Below, in pieces: positions 25,298 to 33,219 of a DNA stretch of 56,033 nucleotides. Origin of the DNA: Photobacterium obscurum (GTDB lineage Bacteria > Pseudomonadota > Gammaproteobacteria > Enterobacterales > Vibrionaceae); assembly GCF_026191635.1 (NCBI RefSeq), contig NZ_JAKRRW010000030.1, forward strand, positions 1 to 56,033, written 5' to 3'. The position numbers were made by a program, and so were the translations under genes. Each line of letters begins with the position of its first letter. Position 1 is the first letter of the stretch. The notes under the pieces are model-generated. The model was not told where the DNA came from, did not search any database, and saw only the letters and a list, made by a program, of their open reading frames with translations.

Positions 25298-25567
25298 CTA
25301 TTTTTCCAGAGAATGGGGATCTTGCTTGTCCTCATCATCGAGTGGGCGGAGGGTTGCTATTGTCCCAATTTGTTGGCATCGAGTTTGGCGCAGGGTTTTG
25401 CCGCAGCGGTTGCAATCACCGCAGCGTCCTTTGTTCTTCCACCATTTCAGGTAGAGATAGGCCAGGGCAGCAAAGATCACCAGACTGACAACGACGATAT
25501 CTATCCAGTCGGTAGTTGGAGTTAAGTTCGGCATCGCCGGCAAAGTCGTTGCAGTCTTGGTTGTCAT
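25298..25567 (-). CDS. FeoB-associated Cys-rich membrane protein
   Basis: The predicted protein has 89 residues. One membrane segment (about 22-42) is followed by KWWKNKGRC and a cysteine cluster, Cys49, Cys52, Cys55 (CxxCxxC) and Cys64, then an acidic tail. Small proteins of this layout at the end of feo operons are known as FeoB-associated Cys-rich membrane proteins and may bind or sense iron or redox state; the role is not established. It overlaps the feoB stop by 1 base and so is co-translated with it. It occupies the place of feoC but shows no winged-helix features. Confidence 0.85.
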   Translation of the reverse strand: MTTKTATTLPAMPNLTPTTDWIDIVVVSLVIFAALAYLYLKWWKNKGRCGDCNRCGKTLRQTRCQQIGTIATLRPLDDEDKQDPHSLEK

Positions 25568-28104
25568 CAGTGTGCTCCGTGGTTACCCAGCGCGGTGGTG
25601 TTTGTTACCGGCGCTGCTTTGCGCTTAAGAGCCGGGAATAGCCCGACGATCAACAATAGGGCCAAGCCGGTAAAGTACACTCCGCTCATCATGGCGATGC
25701 CGGAGATACCCAAAATCATACCAAGGGTGTAAGTGGTACTGGCGACGCCCAGGCCAAGTGCGGTTGGGAACAATAGGGCCAATAGCATCCAGCGGTATTG
25801 GCCGGTCTGGACCTTAACCATGATGGTGGTTGCCAGGCAAGGCGGGTATAGGGCGAAGAACAGGATCATAGCGACTGCAGTCAGGGAGGTGATGTTGTTG
25901 CTTTGATCGCCCATTCGCTGTTCCAGGCTGTTGTTTTGGTCATCTTCCTGTTGAAACAGCACCCCAAGGGTTGCCACACTACTTTCTCGTGCGGCAAATG
26001 ATGACAACAGGGCGACATTAATTTTCCAGTCAAAGCCGGCAAAGCGGGTGGCTGGTTCCATCGAGCGACCGATAGAGCCAAGGAAAGAGTGGCTTAGGCG
26101 TTCTTGCTTGATTTCTCTACGGATCGACTTACGCGCACTGGCCAATTTACGCAATGCTCGATTGGCTTTTTTCGCCTGCTTATCCCCCTTCGGTGCTTTA
26201 ACAAACGGGAAGTATTCCGGGTTTCGCTGCTTAAACATTTCGCCTACGGCTTTGGAAGCGGTGGCTCCTTTGGCGTTTAGCTTGGCCCGTTTGTAGTCAT
26301 TGTAGTAATTCATTAGTGAAACTAATTGCTCACCTTGGGCAATTTCAAGGTAAGGGTTGTTTTTCATCGTATTATTGAATTTATGGATCGCCTGTTCAGA
26401 TTGCTGTTGGTAGAACGCCACTCGCTCTTGTGGCAAGCCGGGGTATTGCAGCAGGGTGAAAATCACAACAGAGACGGCAACCACAATGGTGCCCACCTTC
26501 TTGATATAGATCCAAGTGCGTTCAATAGAACGTGTCAGTACCGCCCGTACGGTAGGCAGGTTATAGCGTGGCAACTCGATGACAAACGGTGCATTTTCCT
26601 CACCGCGCAGCACGGTGACTGATAGCAGCTTGGCGACAAGCAAGGCGGCGATGATGGTCATGGTTGAGATGTAGAACATCATCAGCGCCTTGTCTTGCTC
26701 GAAGAAGATTCCGACCAGTAGGGTATAGAGTGGCACTTTTGCCAGGCAGTTCATAAACGGCACGGTGAGGATCGTGGCCATTCTGGCCCGGTGATCCGGA
26801 ATACCTTTGGTTGCCATAATCCCCGGAACGGCACAGCCACCGGCGAAGACGCCGCTGAGGATCAACGGCAGGGTGCTCTGGCCATGCAGCCCGAAACGGT
26901 TCAGCACTTTGTCTACCACAAAGGCGATGCGTGCCATATAGCCGGAGTCTTCCAAAATGGCGATCAGGGCGAATAGGATCATGAAGATCGGGACATAATT
27001 CAGCAAGGTATTGGCAGAATCGACAATCCAAAGACCCAGAGAGCGGGTGTACGGATCAAACAAAAAACCGGCTTCCGGCAATAGCCCGGCAACCCATTCC
27101 CGTAAGCTTGCCAGATATGGCCAGGTGTAGTTGGTTAGCTCATAGCCCTGGACGATTGCTAGCTGGTAAATCATAAAGACCGTCAGAACCAGAAATATCG
27201 GGGCCAAGAATCGGTTCAGAACGAGCCTGTCAATGCGCTGCGATAGGGTTGGCCCCTGCCTTGGTGTGGTGGTTACTGTAGTACAGATCAGTGACTGAAT
27301 AAAGGCCTCCCGTTGCGCCGCAATATAGTCATTGATACTGGTGTTGTTTTGCTGTTCGAAGTCGCTGCGTTGCTTGCTTACGACTTCACGCAAGGTTGCC
27401 AGCTCGTCTTTGGACAGGAGATCTGCAAGCTTGCCGAAAATTTGCTTATCATTTTCAAGTAACTTGAACTGGAACCAGTGCAGTGGTGGCTCGGTAAGCT
27501 TGGTCGCCAAGGGTGTCAGCGCTGACTCAAGGACAGCCATGGCACCTGACAAGGCTGGGTAGTGTGGCAGTTTATCGCTCCGGACCGTTGGTTTCGATGC
27601 TGCCTTGATCGTATTGGCTTCAATAATGTCACACAGCGCCCGGCGTCCTTCCCCCTTGCGTCCAACCGTAGTAACAACCGGGATCGACAGGCACTGGCTG
27701 AGTTCTTCGATATCTATCACAATCCCTTGTTTGTCAGCCACATCTTTCATGTTTAATGCCAGTACCGTCGGGCATTCCATTTCCAGTAACTGCACCGTTA
27801 AGTGCAGTGAGCGCTTCAGGTTCACTGCATCAACCACATTGATAACCAGATCGGGGTGTTCCGCGCTGAGGAAATCACGGGCTACCCGCTCTTCGAGAGA
27901 AAAAGACGACAGGCTGTAGGTGCCCGGTAGATCAACCGCCTGATAAGACTGGCTCTGGTAACGAAAATAGCCATATTTTTTGTCAACGGTGACACCCGGG
28001 TAGTTAGCAATGTGCTGCCTGGCACCAGTAAGTAGGTTGAAAAGTGTGGATTTACCAGCATTTTGTTGACCACAAAGGGCAACCAATGGCGTTTTGTCTG
28101 TCAT
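25567..28104 (-). CDS. feoB: Ferrous iron transport protein B
   Basis: The predicted protein has 845 residues, clearly longer than E. coli FeoB (773). An N-terminal G domain has P-loop GQQNAGKS (12-19), DLPG (58-61) and NMKD (118-121). It is followed by a GDI-like helical part and membrane core with the gate motifs GGCAVPGIM (about 422-430) and YPPCLATT (753-760). Between helices, residues about 562-680 form a long hydrophilic, Lys/Arg-rich insertion that E. coli lacks in this form. It imports Fe2+ across the inner membrane with FeoA. It lies second in feoA-feoB-Cys-rich, under a Fur box. Confidence 0.97.
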   Translation of the reverse strand: MTDKTPLVALCGQQNAGKSTLFNLLTGARQHIANYPGVTVDKKYGYFRYQSQSYQAVDLPGTYSLSSFSLEERVARDFLSAEHPDLVINVVDAVNLKRSLHLTVQLLEMECPTVLALNMKDVADKQGIVIDIEELSQCLSIPVVTTVGRKGEGRRALCDIIEANTIKAASKPTVRSDKLPHYPALSGAMAVLESALTPLATKLTEPPLHWFQFKLLENDKQIFGKLADLLSKDELATLREVVSKQRSDFEQQNNTSINDYIAAQREAFIQSLICTTVTTTPRQGPTLSQRIDRLVLNRFLAPIFLVLTVFMIYQLAIVQGYELTNYTWPYLASLREWVAGLLPEAGFLFDPYTRSLGLWIVDSANTLLNYVPIFMILFALIAILEDSGYMARIAFVVDKVLNRFGLHGQSTLPLILSGVFAGGCAVPGIMATKGIPDHRARMATILTVPFMNCLAKVPLYTLLVGIFFEQDKALMMFYISTMTIIAALLVAKLLSVTVLRGEENAPFVIELPRYNLPTVRAVLTRSIERTWIYIKKVGTIVVAVSVVIFTLLQYPGLPQERVAFYQQQSEQAIHKFNNTMKNNPYLEIAQGEQLVSLMNYYNDYKRAKLNAKGATASKAVGEMFKQRNPEYFPFVKAPKGDKQAKKANRALRKLASARKSIRREIKQERLSHSFLGSIGRSMEPATRFAGFDWKINVALLSSFAARESSVATLGVLFQQEDDQNNSLEQRMGDQSNNITSLTAVAMILFFALYPPCLATTIMVKVQTGQYRWMLLALLFPTALGLGVASTTYTLGMILGISGIAMMSGVYFTGLALLLIVGLFPALKRKAAPVTNTTALGNHGAH

Positions 28105-28126
28105 TTTTACGGTCCTTTCTCCGGCA

Positions 28127-28369
28127 TTAACGCACTTCTGGGGAAGCGATTGTTGTTACTTCAATACCAGCGGCTTCGGTACGGCGCAGTGAGACATGTG
28201 TGTTATCAATTTTGATTTCGATTGGATCACCGAGCGGTGCGCTTCTGACCATCGTGACGACGGCTTGCGGCATGATGCCTAAATCCATCAGGCGTTGTCT
28301 GATCATACCGGTTGCGAGATGACGGTGAACAACAACGGTTTGATTGGGTGGGATATCGTTCAGCGTCAT
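28127..28369 (-). CDS. feoA: Ferrous iron transport protein A
   Basis: The predicted protein has 80 residues and the SH3-like FeoA fold: the RQRLMDLGIMP motif and the PLGDPIEIKI strand typical of the family. It binds the FeoB G domain and is required for Fe2+ uptake. It heads the operon, with feoB 22 bases downstream. A Fur-box palindrome lies 90 bases upstream of its start and is shared with the divergent operon. Confidence 0.95.
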   Translation of the reverse strand: MTLNDIPPNQTVVVHRHLATGMIRQRLMDLGIMPQAVVTMVRSAPLGDPIEIKIDNTHVSLRRTEAAGIEVTTIASPEVR

Positions 28370-28459
28370 AGATGGATACTCATAAAATGCTAAAAAGGAA
28401 TATATACAGAGTGGAATACTGAAAAATATTACCCTTGTAATTCAATGACTTTCAAGTTA

Positions 28460-28478
28460 AATGATAACTGTTATCATT
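28460..28478. promoter_or_regulatory. Fur box shared by feoAB and the divergent operon
   Basis: A perfect 19-base palindrome, AATGATAAC-T-GTTATCATT, matches 17 of 19 positions of the Fur consensus (AATGATAATNATTATCATT). It lies between the divergent starts of feoA (90 bases away) and the exported-protein operon. Fur with Fe2+ would repress both when iron is plentiful. Confidence 0.88.
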
Positions 28479-28528
28479 ATTTTTGATTTGGCTCAATAAA
28501 CATGTGAATACGAAGGATTCTCATTTCC

Positions 28529-28606
28529 ATGAATGGTATCTTGCTTTTTGTATTCACTGTGCTGCTTATTCATCCTTACTTTATTGGTGGCAATAAGCAC
28601 CGATAA
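28529..28606 (+). CDS. Possible 25-residue membrane peptide in the Fur-controlled leader
   Basis: An ATG-to-TAA frame encodes MNGILLFVFTVLL, then IHPYF and a basic tail NKHR: one hydrophobic span. AAGGA lies about 11 bases before the ATG, a little far. It falls 51 bases after the Fur box and 23 bases before the next gene. It could be a true small membrane protein of the operon or a leader peptide. The position is suggestive; coding is unproven. Confidence 0.35.
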   Translation: MNGILLFVFTVLLIHPYFIGGNKHR

Positions 28607-28628
28607 CAATAGAAGGTCAGGTTACTAC

Positions 28629-28943
28629 ATGAATAAAAAACAGCTTTCGTTCGCACTCATGTTATCCATGATGCCGCTGACAAGTTTGGCTCATACTCCA
28701 CTGTGTTCTTGTTATGACAATGGTGATGGCACCGTTTTATGTGAAGGGGGCTTCTCTGATGGCTCTTCTGCCGCAGGGGTTGAGCTTGCTGTTGTTGATG
28801 CAAATGGCAATAAATTGCTAGACGGCAAGATGAACGGGGATAGTGAGTTCGAATTTAACAAGCCAGAAGGTGACTACAAGGTACAGTTCAATGCTGGCCC
28901 GGGCCACTTGGTTGAAATTTCAAGTGAAGATATTACCGAATAA
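28629..28943 (+). CDS. Exported NikL/CbiL-like small protein, candidate metal chaperone
   Basis: The predicted protein has 104 residues. A signal peptide probably cleaves after Ala21, so the mature protein would begin with His22 (HTPLCSC). Cys26, Cys28 and Cys38 follow. The rest has a carboxypeptidase-regulatory-like beta fold (GGFSDGSSAAGVELAVVD) and ends with NAGPGHLVEI, close to the AGxGH motif of NikL/CbiL proteins in nickel/cobalt ECF systems. It lacks the C-terminal membrane helix of such proteins. AGG lies 8 bases before ATG 28,629. It is in an operon with the DUF4198 gene under a Fur box, so iron is the likely metal. The family assignment is from motif resemblance. Confidence 0.7.
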   Translation: MNKKQLSFALMLSMMPLTSLAHTPLCSCYDNGDGTVLCEGGFSDGSSAAGVELAVVDANGNKLLDGKMNGDSEFEFNKPEGDYKVQFNAGPGHLVEISSEDITE

Positions 28944-28989
28944 TACGCTGTCATGAGGTAAAACCTCTAAGTATAAAGGATTGAAATTA

Positions 28990-29778
28990 ATGAAAAAAAC
29001 ACTTCTTACATCCATTGGTGTTGCTGCTTTGGCGGTATCTGGTGCGGCAAATGCTCACTTCCAGCTGGTGTATACACCAGATGTGATTGTGGAAAAACCG
29101 ACGAACATGGACATGAAGCTGGTATTCGGTCATCCGATGGAGAATGGCCATGTGATGGACATGGAAAAACCAGAGCAGTTTTTTGTTCAGTTTAAAGATA
29201 AGCGTATTGATTTGATGGACAAGCTTAAGTCAATTAGCTGGGCAGGCCCGGAGAATACGGCAAAAGCTTACCAGGCAGACTACAAAGTGAAGCGTAACGG
29301 CGATTATGTCTTTGCTGTTGTCCCGGCACCTTATTATGAAAAAGGTGAAGACATTTATATCCAGCAGATCACTAAGTCATATGTTAATAAAGGCGGCCTA
29401 CCAACAGGTTGGGAGCAGCCGTTGGATCTTGCTACCGAAATTGTACCGCTGAATAAGCCCTACCAGGTTTTTGCTGGCGGCACGTTTAGCGGTCAGTTAT
29501 TGAGTGAAGGCAAGCCCGCACCAGGTGTCGAGTGTGAGATTGAATACATCAATACAGATATTGATATGAAAGGTAACGGGTTTGGTAAAAAAACGTACCG
29601 TGAAGCGCCTGAAACTGCGATTGTGGCAATCACCGATCAGGATGGCGAATTTACTTTCGGTATCCCTAAAGCCGGGGTTTGGGGCTTTGCTTGTTTGGGG
29701 TCAGGCCCGGTAACCGAGCATAAAGGTAAAGAGTTGTCTCAAGATGCCGTTATCTGGGTGAATGCTCAGGAACTGTAG
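28990..29778 (+). CDS. DUF4198 (NikK-like) periplasmic protein
   Basis: The predicted protein has 262 residues. The signal peptide cleaves most likely after Ala22, leaving His23 first (HFQLVYTP). An FGHPMENGH segment (His48, His54) follows, which is the HP signature of DUF4198. A second carboxypeptidase-regulatory-like domain (about 165-235, with GTFSGQLL and DQDGEFTFGIP) completes it. DUF4198 members such as NikK accompany nickel/cobalt ECF transporters and bind metal in the periplasm. Here the neighbour is FeoB and control is by Fur, so I infer a role with iron. AAAGGA lies 8 bases before ATG 28,990; a TTG at 28,981 is less likely. Confidence 0.85.
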   Translation: MKKTLLTSIGVAALAVSGAANAHFQLVYTPDVIVEKPTNMDMKLVFGHPMENGHVMDMEKPEQFFVQFKDKRIDLMDKLKSISWAGPENTAKAYQADYKVKRNGDYVFAVVPAPYYEKGEDIYIQQITKSYVNKGGLPTGWEQPLDLATEIVPLNKPYQVFAGGTFSGQLLSEGKPAPGVECEIEYINTDIDMKGNGFGKKTYREAPETAIVAITDQDGEFTFGIPKAGVWGFACLGSGPVTEHKGKELSQDAVIWVNAQEL

Positions 29779-29795
29779 TTCTTCTGACTATAAAT

Positions 29796-29822
29796 CCCCC
29801 CTGTGTAAAAGATACAGGGGGG
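29796..29822. terminator. Hairpin between the DUF4198 gene and bcp
   Basis: A 9-bp stem (CCCCCCTGT with ACAGGGGGG) with a 9-base loop lies between two convergent genes. Neither strand has a good T-run, so it may work only weakly or protect 3' ends. Confidence 0.5.
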
Positions 29823-29834
29823 TAACTCTAGAGG

Positions 29835-30305
29835 CTACGAGTTTTCTTTAAGGTAGCTCAAAACAACATCATGATGATCCTTGGTTTTGAACTTATTGAA
29901 GACATGCTCAATCACACCTTCTTCATTGATTAAAAAGCTGATGCGGTGTAGGCCGTCATAGATCTTACCCATAAACTTCTTCTCGCCCCATACGCCGAAC
30001 TGCTCGGCGACAGCATGGTCCTCATCAGAAAGCAGCGTGAAATTCAGGTTGTCACGCTCGATAAATTTAGGCAGGCGTTTTACTGCATCGATACTGATAC
30101 CGAGTACTTCGACATTGAGATCATCTAATTCTGCTTTGCTGTCACGCAGGCCACAGGCCTGAACCGTACAACCCGGCGTCATGGCCTTCGGATAAAAGTA
30201 AGCAAGTACCTTCTTACCTTTGAAGTCTGCCAGGCTGACCGGCTGGTTGTCTTGGTTGAGTAAGGTGAAGGCTGGCGCTGGCGTACCGGCGGTCAAAGTC
30301 TTCAT
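29835..30305 (-). CDS. bcp: Thioredoxin-dependent thiol peroxidase
   Basis: The predicted enzyme has 156 residues and is an atypical 2-Cys peroxiredoxin of the Bcp/PrxQ group, reducing hydrogen and organic peroxides with thioredoxin. The active site MTPGCTVQACGLRD holds the peroxidatic Cys and, five residues later, the resolving Cys. The fold is complete to the C-terminal KFKTKDHHDVVLSYL. It follows gcvR by 11 bases in one operon, as in E. coli. Confidence 0.97.
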   Translation of the reverse strand: MKTLTAGTPAPAFTLLNQDNQPVSLADFKGKKVLAYFYPKAMTPGCTVQACGLRDSKAELDDLNVEVLGISIDAVKRLPKFIERDNLNFTLLSDEDHAVAEQFGVWGEKKFMGKIYDGLHRISFLINEEGVIEHVFNKFKTKDHHDVVLSYLKENS

Positions 30306-30316
30306 ATGGAGTTTCC

Positions 30317-30856
30317 TTATTGATTATGGCCGATGAAGGTCACGTTGCCAGAGACCAGTAAATCCTGGCACAGTGCCTCATATTCTTCTTGTAAAGTCAT
30401 TAAGTTACAGCCTTCAGGCAGGTTGGTACTGATCTGTAACTGAAAACGGTTTGGGCTGTTACCATTGTCTGCTTCGTGGGTGTGAGCACTTAACGAAGCA
30501 ATATCGATTTGCCGAGTGGCAAAAAAGTGGGTGAATTGCTCTATGAGCCCCGGGCTGTCGTCGGCTTCGATATGAAAGTCAGCGGTGTAAGGGAAAAAGC
30601 GGTACTCATGTTTAGAGGTACGTTTCATAACCGTCAGCAGATCATGCTCTTGTGCCTTCAGTGGTAATGTTGATTCCACTCGGGAAATGGCATTAGCATT
30701 ACCAGAAAGCAGCATGATTAGGGTGAATTCTTTGCCGAAAATTGCAAGACGGCTATCAACGATATTACAGTCACACTGACTGATCAGGCGCGTAAGCTCG
30801 TCAGAGATGCCAGGTCGGTCCGTTCCTACGGCTGTGATTACTAGATAATGTTCCAT
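30317..30856 (-). CDS. gcvR: Glycine cleavage system repressor GcvR
   Basis: The predicted protein has 179 residues with two ACT domains (about 5-80 and 92-170). It begins EHYLVITAVGTDRPGI, and FTLIMLLSGN and ESTLPLKAQE match E. coli GcvR. In E. coli it binds GcvA, with glycine relieving the inhibition of gcvTHP. The start at 30,856 gives the conserved N-terminus; an ATG at 30,868 adds four residues. It is divergent from dapA and upstream of bcp, the E. coli order. Confidence 0.94.
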   Translation of the reverse strand: MEHYLVITAVGTDRPGISDELTRLISQCDCNIVDSRLAIFGKEFTLIMLLSGNANAISRVESTLPLKAQEHDLLTVMKRTSKHEYRFFPYTADFHIEADDSPGLIEQFTHFFATRQIDIASLSAHTHEADNGNSPNRFQLQISTNLPEGCNLMTLQEEYEALCQDLLVSGNVTFIGHNQ

Positions 30857-31158
30857 ATTTACACACATCGGATTGTTATTATCATTTGCATGGTAGCACA
30901 GTCATTGTAAACCAAGCTATTTATGGACGGTCATTGCAGTATCAAAATAGGACCGCGGATAGGTTTTAGAATGATATTCTATGAAAAGGGAATAAATAAT
31001 CGATTAGTACCAACTATCTGATTGGTTTTACTTCACTGATTTACATACTCCTGTCTTGAGTTTACTGTAACTGAAAAGTACCATGGATATTCCAAGCAGC
31101 ATCACTATCTGCATAGATAATGGCACTGCTTGGTATTCATTTTTAAGGGGAGATGGAC
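30857..31158. other. Divergent gcvR-dapA control region
   Basis: These 302 bases hold no gene. A possible dapA promoter is TTGAGT with TACCAT 17 bases later (about 31,056-31,084), a weak match. Palindromic repeat B lies between it and dapA. Confidence 0.4.
31089..31136. repeat. Short palindromic repeat, copy B
   Basis: ATTCCAAGCAG and CTGCTTGGTAT form an 11-base inverted repeat with one mismatch. The overall length (48 bases) equals copy C. It lies in the 5' untranslated region of dapA and could fold in its mRNA. Confidence 0.65.
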
Positions 31159-32040
31159 ATGTTTTCAGGAAGCATGGTAGCGCTAGTTACACCGCTAGAT
31201 GAAGCCGGAGAAGTTGATTATGCAAGTCTGGCATCATTAGTGGAATACCACATTGCGGCAGGGACTGATGCAATTGTGGCAGTAGGAACCACGGGTGAAT
31301 CGGCAACATTAACAGTTGATGAGCATGTGAAGGTGGTTCTGAAGACCTTAGAATTTGCCAAGGGCCGTGTTCCGGTTATTGCTGGAACCGGTGCGAATGC
31401 AACCCATGAAGCCATCACCTTCAGTAAACTTTTCTCGGGCACAGGTGTTGCGGGTTGTTTGAGTGTAACGCCTTACTACAATAAGCCGACTCAGGAAGGT
31501 TTATACCAGCATTATAAAGCGATTGCCGAAGCGACGGATTTGCCTCAGATTCTTTATAATGTACCAGGGCGCACAGCCGTTGACTTGTTGCCGGAAACTG
31601 TTGCCCGTCTTGCTAAGATTGACAATATTGTCGGTATTAAAGATGCAACCGCTGATTTGTCACGAGTACAAAAAACGCGGGAACTTTGTGGCGAAGACTT
31701 CATCCAACTAAGCGGTGATGATGCTAGCGGGCTAGATTTTGTTGCCGCTGGAGGTCATGGGGTTATTTCGGTAACGGCTAATGTGGCTGCGGCGGATATG
31801 GCAACCATGTTTAAGCTGGCACTTGCTGGTCAGTTCGAAGCGGCAAAAGAAATTAACGAACGATTGATGCCGCTGCATAAGAAATTGTTTGTTGAATCAA
31901 ATCCAATTCCGGTTAAGTGGGCCGCACATCAACTTGGTCTGATTAAGTGTGGACAGTTGCGCCTGCCACTGACTGAGTTGAGTGAGTCTGCACAACCAGT
32001 GGTAGCAGAGGCTCTTAAGGATGCCAATGTGCTGCTGTAA
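31159..32040 (+). CDS. dapA: 4-hydroxy-tetrahydrodipicolinate synthase
   Basis: The predicted enzyme has 293 residues and condenses pyruvate with aspartate semialdehyde, the first step of lysine and diaminopimelate synthesis. The pyruvate Schiff-base Lys161 (VGIKDAT) and proton-relay Tyr133 (LYNVPGR) sit at E. coli positions; GTTGES (43-48) and TPYYNKP are also present. ATG 31,159 gives the family start MFSGSMVALVTP with AGGGGAG 7 bases upstream. The track-like alternative ATG at 31,153 is only 1 base from that site. bamC follows after 30 bases, as in E. coli. Confidence 0.98.
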   Translation: MFSGSMVALVTPLDEAGEVDYASLASLVEYHIAAGTDAIVAVGTTGESATLTVDEHVKVVLKTLEFAKGRVPVIAGTGANATHEAITFSKLFSGTGVAGCLSVTPYYNKPTQEGLYQHYKAIAEATDLPQILYNVPGRTAVDLLPETVARLAKIDNIVGIKDATADLSRVQKTRELCGEDFIQLSGDDASGLDFVAAGGHGVISVTANVAAADMATMFKLALAGQFEAAKEINERLMPLHKKLFVESNPIPVKWAAHQLGLIKCGQLRLPLTELSESAQPVVAEALKDANVLL

Positions 32041-32070
32041 TTTGCTAGAGCGTAGGAGCGCGGAAGCTTA

Positions 32071-33099
32071 ATGAATTATAAATACAGGCTGGTGGTAACA
32101 GCTGTCATGGTTGCCACATTGGCTGGTTGTTCTGGTGGTGCAGAGCGTCGCCGCCAGGCAAATCAGGACTTTACTTATCTTGAAACCAAGCCATTGGAGT
32201 CATGGACTTTACCAAGTGGCGCACAGGCCTCTCAGGTGAATGACTATGTGATTCCTGACCAGGCTTTTTCTGGTGAGTTAGGTTCCGCTGTGGACATTCG
32301 TCCGCCCCAGCAGGTTCTGGCCTTGATCCCGGGCGCGCGTTCGGTGAAAAGTAGCGATGGCGTCACATTGGTACTGGCGAAGCCAGAAGAGTTGACCAAA
32401 GTATGGCTTCTTACTCAGCGCTTAATCGCTGAACGTAATATTCAGATTCAAACACAATCTGCCGATGCCATTGAGACCGACTGGATCAGTTGGACGAATG
32501 AGGATGAGGAAAGCGAGATTAGCAACCGCTATCGCATCGAAAAGTCATCCGATCCAAGCCGTAACACTTATCAGATCACTTTGATTGATTGGCGTGAAGG
32601 CGGGGTAGAAAAACCTGTCACGGCGATTAACAAAGAGCGTTACAGTATTTTGATGACCAACCTGGTCACGGCACGTTATGATCAGCAAGAGCGTGAGCAA
32701 GCGAGACTACGTGCCCAAGAGCTGGTTAAGCAGATCCCGATTTCTATGGGACAGGATCGTAGCGGCCTACCGGTAATTATTGCCCGCGCACCTTACAATA
32801 TATTCTGGGAACGCTTACCGAGTCTGCTGGGTCAGCTTGGCTTTAGCGTTGAAGGGCGTAATCGCTCACAAGGTGTTGTTGAGGTGAAGTTTAAGTCACC
32901 GGATGATGAATTTTGGACTGAGCTGGGTACCAAACCAATTCAACTTGATAACCGTACCTATAATCTGCAGCTGGGCGATCTGGGCAACCGCACGTCGATC
33001 AACGTGACAGATACTGACGGTAAGCCTGTAACCGAAGATGCGCTGAAGAGTCTGGCTCCGGTATTTGCTGCGGCGATTGATCGCGCCAATAACAGCTAA
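32071..33099 (+). CDS. bamC: Outer membrane protein assembly factor BamC
   Basis: The predicted lipoprotein has 342 residues. The signal peptide ends at the lipobox LAGC (Cys20). The unstructured N-terminal segment that binds BamD includes DFTYLETKPL and GSAVDIRPPQQVLALIPG; two helix-grip domains follow (about 100-210 and 225-340). It is a non-essential part of the BAM complex inserting beta-barrel proteins. It follows dapA in an operon and ends before a strong terminator. Confidence 0.96.
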   Translation: MNYKYRLVVTAVMVATLAGCSGGAERRRQANQDFTYLETKPLESWTLPSGAQASQVNDYVIPDQAFSGELGSAVDIRPPQQVLALIPGARSVKSSDGVTLVLAKPEELTKVWLLTQRLIAERNIQIQTQSADAIETDWISWTNEDEESEISNRYRIEKSSDPSRNTYQITLIDWREGGVEKPVTAINKERYSILMTNLVTARYDQQEREQARLRAQELVKQIPISMGQDRSGLPVIIARAPYNIFWERLPSLLGQLGFSVEGRNRSQGVVEVKFKSPDDEFWTELGTKPIQLDNRTYNLQLGDLGNRTSINVTDTDGKPVTEDALKSLAPVFAAAIDRANNS

Positions 33100-33126
33100 G
33101 CCCATTGGTGTCGAACTCGCAGTTAT

Positions 33127-33163
33127 AAAAAAACCGCTCCGGCCAGGCCGCAGCGGTTTTTTC
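33127..33163. terminator. Bidirectional terminator between bamC and lipA
   Basis: A long stem (AAAAACCGCT with AGCGGTTTTT, extended by CGGCC with GGCCG) carries T-runs on both strands between convergent genes. Confidence 0.92.
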
Positions 33164-33219
33164 TATCTCAGCTTTGCAAAAAGCGAGAGTCATTGAATGC
33201 TCTCGCTTCAGCAATAAGC

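Noticed and set aside
26600..27031. Minus-strand frame of 143 codons inside feoB
   Set aside because: Out-of-frame shadow of the FeoB membrane core, with odd composition (many Arg, Pro, His).
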